From contig USCS01000054.1 of NCBI GenBank assembly GCA_900552875.1, positions 1-9,174 of the forward strand: DNA of 9,174 nt, written 5' to 3'. The DNA comes from an uncultured Collinsella sp. GTDB taxonomy: Bacteria > Actinomycetota > Coriobacteriia > Coriobacteriales > Coriobacteriaceae. The position numbers were made by a program, and so were the translations under genes. This document shows, one piece after another, positions 6,681-9,174 of this stretch; positions within the stretch are counted from its first letter, which is position 1, and the number at the start of each line of letters is the position of its first letter. The notes below the pieces were generated by a model that was not told where the DNA came from, ran no database searches, and saw only the letters and a list, made by a program, of their open reading frames with translations.

Positions 6681-7691
6681 ATGTCATTTGCCAAATTCTT
6701 CAAAGATGCGCTGCTTCCCGTCGCCGTGTGGACGTGCGGCGTGCTGTTGAGCTGTTTTGTGCTGACGGTCGCCGGGGCGCCTGTCTCTATCGTGGTCATT
6801 GCGGTCGGCGTGTCTCTTATCTTTGGCATGCTCGGCATTGTGATCGAGTACGCGCGCCGTCGTCGTTTTCTGCGCCAGCTGGAGCGCGCGGCCGAGGAGC
6901 TGGAGAGCCCCGCTTGGGTGCAGGAGATGGTGCAATGCCCGACCTATGCTGAGGGCGAGCTCGAGTACGAGGTCTTGCGCCGGGTGGGCAAGGCGGCATG
7001 CGATGAGGTGGCGGAAGGCCGGTGCCAGACCGATGACTACTGCGACTATATCGAGAGCTGGGTCCACGAGGCCAAGCTGCCCCTGGCAGCAGCCCATCTG
7101 ATTTTGGAAAACCTGGACGGCAGCGAAGACGATCTGTCGCGTGTGGATGACCTGGGTCGCGAGCTTGCCCGCGTGGAGCGCTATATCGACCAGGCGCTGT
7201 ACTATGCGCGCTCGGAAGTCGTGGAGCGCGACTACCTGATTCGTCGCTGGGACCTTAAGACCTTGGTGACGGGTGCGATTAAAGCCAACGCCCGCGAGCT
7301 CATCGCGGCGCATGTGGCCCCGGTGTGCGAGAACCTCGACTTCATTCTGGGCCAGCTCATTCAGAACAGCATTAAATATGCGCGCGAGGACGGCGCAAAG
7401 ATTGTGTTTTCGGGTGCGTTGCTGGACGAGGGCCTGGCGAGCGAGCGCATCGAGCTTACTGTCGCGGACAACGGCTGCGGCGTGTGTGCGGCAGACCTGC
7501 CGCGCGTGTTCGAGAAGGGCTTTACCGGCGACAACGGCCGCACCACCAAGCGCGCAACGGGCATCGGCCTCTACCTGGTGGCGCGCCTGTGCTCCAAGAT
7601 GGGCATCGACGTCACCGCAGCATCGGAGCCCGGCGAAGGCTTTGTCGTCACGTTTGCCTTCTCAACCAACAAGTTCCAATATTTCGAGTAG
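6681..7691 (+). CDS. Intramembrane-sensing histidine kinase, BceS-like
   Basis: A 336-residue sensor kinase. Two membrane helices (about 9-30 and 35-56) are separated by only a few residues, so there is almost no extracytoplasmic sensor domain, the hallmark of intramembrane-sensing kinases. The phosphorylated His is H129 in YIESWVHEAKLPLAA, closely matching the BceS-type dimerisation motif. The ATPase domain shows the N box (LIQNSIKYA, N229), G1 box DNGCG (263-267), GFTGDNGR (280-287) and G2 box TGIGLYL (293-299). In Firmicutes, BceS kinases are controlled by a BceAB-type ABC transporter that detects peptide antibiotics binding lipid II cycle intermediates. No such transporter lies downstream here, since a terminator and a convergent gene follow. 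The ATG at 6681 follows AGGGG (6670-6674). The family call is firm; the ligand is unknown. Confidence 0.9.
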   Translation: MSFAKFFKDALLPVAVWTCGVLLSCFVLTVAGAPVSIVVIAVGVSLIFGMLGIVIEYARRRRFLRQLERAAEELESPAWVQEMVQCPTYAEGELEYEVLRRVGKAACDEVAEGRCQTDDYCDYIESWVHEAKLPLAAAHLILENLDGSEDDLSRVDDLGRELARVERYIDQALYYARSEVVERDYLIRRWDLKTLVTGAIKANARELIAAHVAPVCENLDFILGQLIQNSIKYAREDGAKIVFSGALLDEGLASERIELTVADNGCGVCAADLPRVFEKGFTGDNGRTTKRATGIGLYLVARLCSKMGIDVTAASEPGEGFVVTFAFSTNKFQYFE

Positions 7692-7715
7692 GCGGGCCGT
7701 CTTGCGGTGCGGGCG

Positions 7716-7776
7716 GCTATGTTCCCGAACGTGAACTTAGCTAAGGCAATTGGCGCCATGTTCCTGAACGTGAACA
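7716..7776. repeat. Two direct copies of a TGTTC-N8-GAAC dyad, 39 bases apart
   Basis: A 21-base unit at 7716-7736 recurs at 7755-7775 with two differences. Each copy contains TGTTC, eight bases, then GAAC (7720-7736 and 7759-7776), so each is itself an inverted repeat. In copy 1 the arms extend to GCTA/TAGC. A separate perfect palindrome CTTAGCTAAG lies at 7736-7745. The form suggests a pair of protein-binding sites or a small dispersed repeat. It follows a stop codon and precedes a terminator, which is unusual for an operator. Confidence 0.45.
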
Positions 7777-7809
7777 CAACTATGGGGCTCAAATGAATCT
7801 CCCATAACA

Positions 7810-7866
7810 AAAACGTGCCGCTCCAAACAAAACGTGCCGCCCCAAACGGGGCGGCACGCCATTTTT
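7810..7866 (+). terminator. Bidirectional terminator with a duplicated 5' stem arm
   Basis: CGTGCCGCCCC (7833-7843) pairs perfectly with GGGGCGGCACG (7848-7858) across the loop AAAC, and TTTTT follows at 7862-7866. On the minus strand the stem is followed by TTTTG, so it can also end the convergent usp transcript. The 19-base unit at 7829-7847 is preceded by a tandem copy at 7810-7828 with one T-for-C change; in RNA that change still pairs as G-U, giving an alternative 5' arm. Confidence 0.85.
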
Positions 7867-7899
7867 CTATCAGCCAACTCGCTGAAGTACGGTGACGAA

Positions 7900-7990
7900 G
7901 GCGCAAGGCCGGGAGGGGTTATCTAAGCCGACATCCCGCAGCCGCGAAGCGGCGAGGACGTCGGCGTGATAACCCCGCAGGCCTTGCGCC
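7900..7990. repeat. 91-base nested inverted repeat (long hairpin)
   Basis: Four sets of arms nest about one centre. GGCGCAAGGCC (7900-7910) pairs with GGCCTTGCGCC (7980-7990). GGGGTTATC (7915-7923) pairs with GATAACCCC (7968-7976). GCCGAC (7927-7932) pairs with GTCGGC (7960-7965). GCCGC (7941-7945) pairs with GCGGC (7949-7953) around GAA. All four are perfect. It lies just after the usp stop codon on the minus strand. It could be a MITE-like or REP-like dispersed element, or a structured RNA; it has no T-run of its own. Confidence 0.7.
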
Positions 7991-8003
7991 GACGGGAAGG
8001 AAC

Positions 8004-8441
8004 CTACTTCACGACCAAAATGTCGCAGTCCGTGTTACGCAACAGGAACGTCGAAATCGAGCCCAGGAGCGCATACTTGATCGAGGACAGGCCGCGGGCG
8101 CCGCAGAGCACCAGGTCGGGCTTAACCACGTCGAGCATCTCGTCCTTGAGCGTCTCGCGAATGCGGCCGGCGCGAATCATGACCTCGACCTCGGGAATAT
8201 CGGGATTGGCCTTGGCCTCTTCGAGCTGCTTGGCGATGGAGTTCTTAAATGCCTCCTCTAGGCCGTTGACCAGGTCGACCGGGTAGGAGCCGGCGCTCTC
8301 GAGCGCTGTGGAGTCAATCACGTGACCAATAATCAGCTTGGCACCGTTGTTTGCGGCAACCTTGATGGCGCGTGCGAGCACAAAATCCTGCTGTTCGGTA
8401 CCGTCGAGCGAAACAAATACCTTGGTGTAGCCCTCGTTCAT
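8004..8441 (-). CDS. Universal stress protein, UspA family, ATP-binding type
   Basis: A 145-residue single-domain cytoplasmic Usp. It starts with the beta strand KVFVSLDGTE, in which D13 is the usual adenine-site Asp. The ATP-binding signature G-2X-G-9X-G-S is intact: G114-A-R-G117, nine residues, then G127-S128. The C-terminal strand CDILVVK is typical. Proteins of this group form dimers, bind ATP and accumulate under growth arrest or stress; a specific partner cannot be named. The ATG at 8441 is preceded by AGGAGG on the minus strand, a very strong ribosome binding site. It is divergent from uppP and convergent with the kinase. Its 5' leader contains an inverted repeat CGCACG/CGTGCG (8461-8483) that could form a hairpin about 20 bases upstream of the start codon. 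Confidence 0.93.
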   Translation of the reverse strand: MNEGYTKVFVSLDGTEQQDFVLARAIKVAANNGAKLIIGHVIDSTALESAGSYPVDLVNGLEEAFKNSIAKQLEEAKANPDIPEVEVMIRAGRIRETLKDEMLDVVKPDLVLCGARGLSSIKYALLGSISTFLLRNTDCDILVVK

Positions 8442-8559
8442 GGTTTCCTCCTTGGTCTATCGCACGGGCGTGGGGCTCGTGCGTCGGGCGGGCGCGGGTG
8501 CGTTGGCCGCCGGACACTTTACCTTATTGCAGTTATACCCAAGGATTTCGGTTTGACCG

Positions 8560-8589
8560 CTCGCAATTCTGTGAACGGGCGAGTTTTTT
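8560..8589 (+). terminator. Terminator-like hairpin ahead of uppP
   Basis: CTCGC (8560-8564) pairs with GCGAG (8579-8583), followed immediately by six T residues (8584-8589). TTC/GAA inside the loop can add three pairs. The stem is short. No plus-strand gene ends here, since the flanking gene is on the other strand. If real, it would stop an antisense or leader transcript before uppP. Confidence 0.35.
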
Positions 8590-8678
8590 GGTAAGGGCAG
8601 GCGCGGTCGCACTGCCAACGGTTGATAATGGGACATCGCCCGCATCGTCCGCAGAACATCTACCGGCGGGTGTCTAAT

Positions 8679-8685
8679 GAGGGGG
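8679..8685 (+). promoter_or_regulatory. Ribosome binding site that sets the uppP TTG start
   Basis: GAGGGGG ends five bases before TTG at 8691. It favours TTG over the in-frame GTG at 8670, which has only a poor purine tract before it. The TTG start also gives the N-terminus MDIIELLK, as expected for the family. Confidence 0.6.
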
Positions 8686-8690
8686 TCCCT

Positions 8691-9174
8691 TTGGATATCA
8701 TCGAGCTTCTAAAATCTGCCTTCATGGGCCTGGTCGAGGGCATCACCGAATGGCTGCCCGTTTCGTCGACGGGTCACATGATCTTGGTGGACGAGTTCGT
8801 CAAGATGAACGTGAGCGAGACGTTCTGGAATATGTTCCTAGTCGTGATTCAGCTCGGCGCCATTCTGGCCGTCTGCGTTCTGTTCTTCTACGACCTTAAC
8901 CCGTTTTCTCCCAGCAAGGGCAAGGAAGGCCGTCGCGACACTTGGGTGCTGTGGGGCAAGATTGTGCTCGGCTGCATTCCCGCTGCGGCGATCGGTCTGC
9001 CGCTTAACGACTGGATGGAGGAGCATTTCTACAATGCTCCCGTCGTGGCGCTGGCGCTCATTGTGTACGGCGTGCTGTTCATCGTGATTGAGAATTGGCG
9101 CGCGAACAAGCGCGAGGAGATGACCGTTGCCGGTTCGTTTGGTTCGCGTGCTGTGGTGGCGGGCGGACGTCCCG
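8691..9174 (+). CDS. uppP: Undecaprenyl-diphosphatase UppP (BacA), 3' end outside window
   Basis: UppP is an integral membrane phosphatase that converts undecaprenyl pyrophosphate to undecaprenyl phosphate, recycling the lipid carrier for peptidoglycan and other wall polymers; extra copies give bacitracin resistance. About 161 residues are present. The N-terminal catalytic region is complete: E16-G-I-T-E20, the (E/Q)XXXE motif, then PVSSTGH with S26 and the catalytic-site H29. Membrane segments follow at about 47-66 (FLVVIQLGAILAVCVLFFY), 90-105 and 120-138. The second family motif, PGxSRSGxT, would lie beyond the window end, so completeness cannot be judged. The start is TTG with a GAGGGGG site. 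The gene is divergent from usp. A BceS-like two-component system lies about 1 kb upstream, which is suggestive because both concern the undecaprenyl/lipid II cycle. Confidence 0.92.
   Translation, partial: MDIIELLKSAFMGLVEGITEWLPVSSTGHMILVDEFVKMNVSETFWNMFLVVIQLGAILAVCVLFFYDLNPFSPSKGKEGRRDTWVLWGKIVLGCIPAAAIGLPLNDWMEEHFYNAPVVALALIVYGVLFIVIENWRANKREEMTVAGSFGSRAVVAGGRP

Larger units (their letters stand above)
7692..8003. other. Structured non-coding region between the convergent kinase and usp genes
   Basis: This 312-base stretch encodes nothing convincing but is dense in structure. In order it holds two operator-like dyads 39 bases apart (7716-7785), an inverted repeat TATGGG/CCCATA (7781-7806), a terminator with a tandemly duplicated 5' arm (7810-7866) and a 91-base nested inverted repeat (7900-7990). 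Only the terminator is explained by the flanking genes. Confidence 0.6.
8442..8690. promoter_or_regulatory. Divergent intergenic region between usp and uppP
   Basis: Promoters for both genes should lie here. On the plus strand GATAAT (8624-8629) is a possible -10 for uppP, without a good -35. On the minus strand TATAAC (8533-8538 region) could be a -10 for usp. A leader hairpin upstream of uppP pairs GACA (8632-8635) and CCCGC (8639-8643) with GCGGGTGTC (8666-8674), with a three-base bulge. Promoter calls here are weak. Confidence 0.3.

Noticed and set aside
7692..8003. Possible CRISPR array from the repeated units in this stretch
   Set aside because: There are only two copies of each repeat. 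They are tandem or separated by short unrelated bases, without regular spacers of equal length, and no cas gene is present.
8677..8712. 11-codon ORF beginning ATG at 8677, overlapping the uppP start
   Set aside because: It is in another frame, has no ribosome binding site of its own, and its second to third codons are the uppP ribosome binding site. A chance ORF is the simplest reading.

Overview
The window is GC-rich bacterial chromosome with short intergenic gaps and purine-rich ribosome binding sites. The protein repertoire is DUF2207/YciQ-like protein, PurH, a BceS-like histidine kinase, a UspA protein and UppP. GC content, codon bias and the style of the intergenic repeats resemble Coriobacteriia such as Collinsella or its relatives. 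That assignment is inference: no rRNA or other taxonomic marker is present. No phage, integrase, complete insertion sequence, CRISPR array, tRNA or rRNA was found. The coding content is mostly core and housekeeping; the less ordinary material is between the genes. Layout: (1) 1-398 is a gene-free stretch with a terminator for an unseen upstream gene, a possible pseudoknot and a repeat-like element. (2) 399-2342 (+) encodes a secreted/membrane-anchored DUF2207 protein with a Gly-rich tail, followed by a strong terminator and a second copy of the repeat-like element. (3) 2481-3122 (-) is a GNAT acetyltransferase, divergent from (4) purH, 3400-5007 (+), the bifunctional enzyme of the last two steps of IMP synthesis, closed by a terminator. 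(5) 5089-5820 (+) is an unrecognised soluble protein. (6) 6000-6671 and 6681-7691 (+) form a two-gene operon for an OmpR-family response regulator and an intramembrane-sensing BceS-like histidine kinase. (7) 7692-8003 is a dense non-coding stretch with two operator-like dyads, a terminator whose 5' arm is tandemly duplicated, and a 91-base nested inverted repeat. (8) 8004-8441 (-) is a universal stress protein, divergent from (9) uppP, starting with TTG at 8691 and running off the window end. How the genes relate: most are independent transcription units separated by terminators. The one plausible functional link is between the two-component pair and uppP. BceS-type kinases in Firmicutes sense damage to the lipid II/undecaprenyl pyrophosphate cycle, for example by bacitracin, and UppP recycles undecaprenyl pyrophosphate. 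The usual BceAB transporter is not beside the pair here, so the regulon is open. The observations most worth following up are the two matching GTCCC/palindrome elements that bracket the DUF2207 gene, the structured 7692-8003 region, and the 16-base perfect palindrome in front of the response regulator gene.
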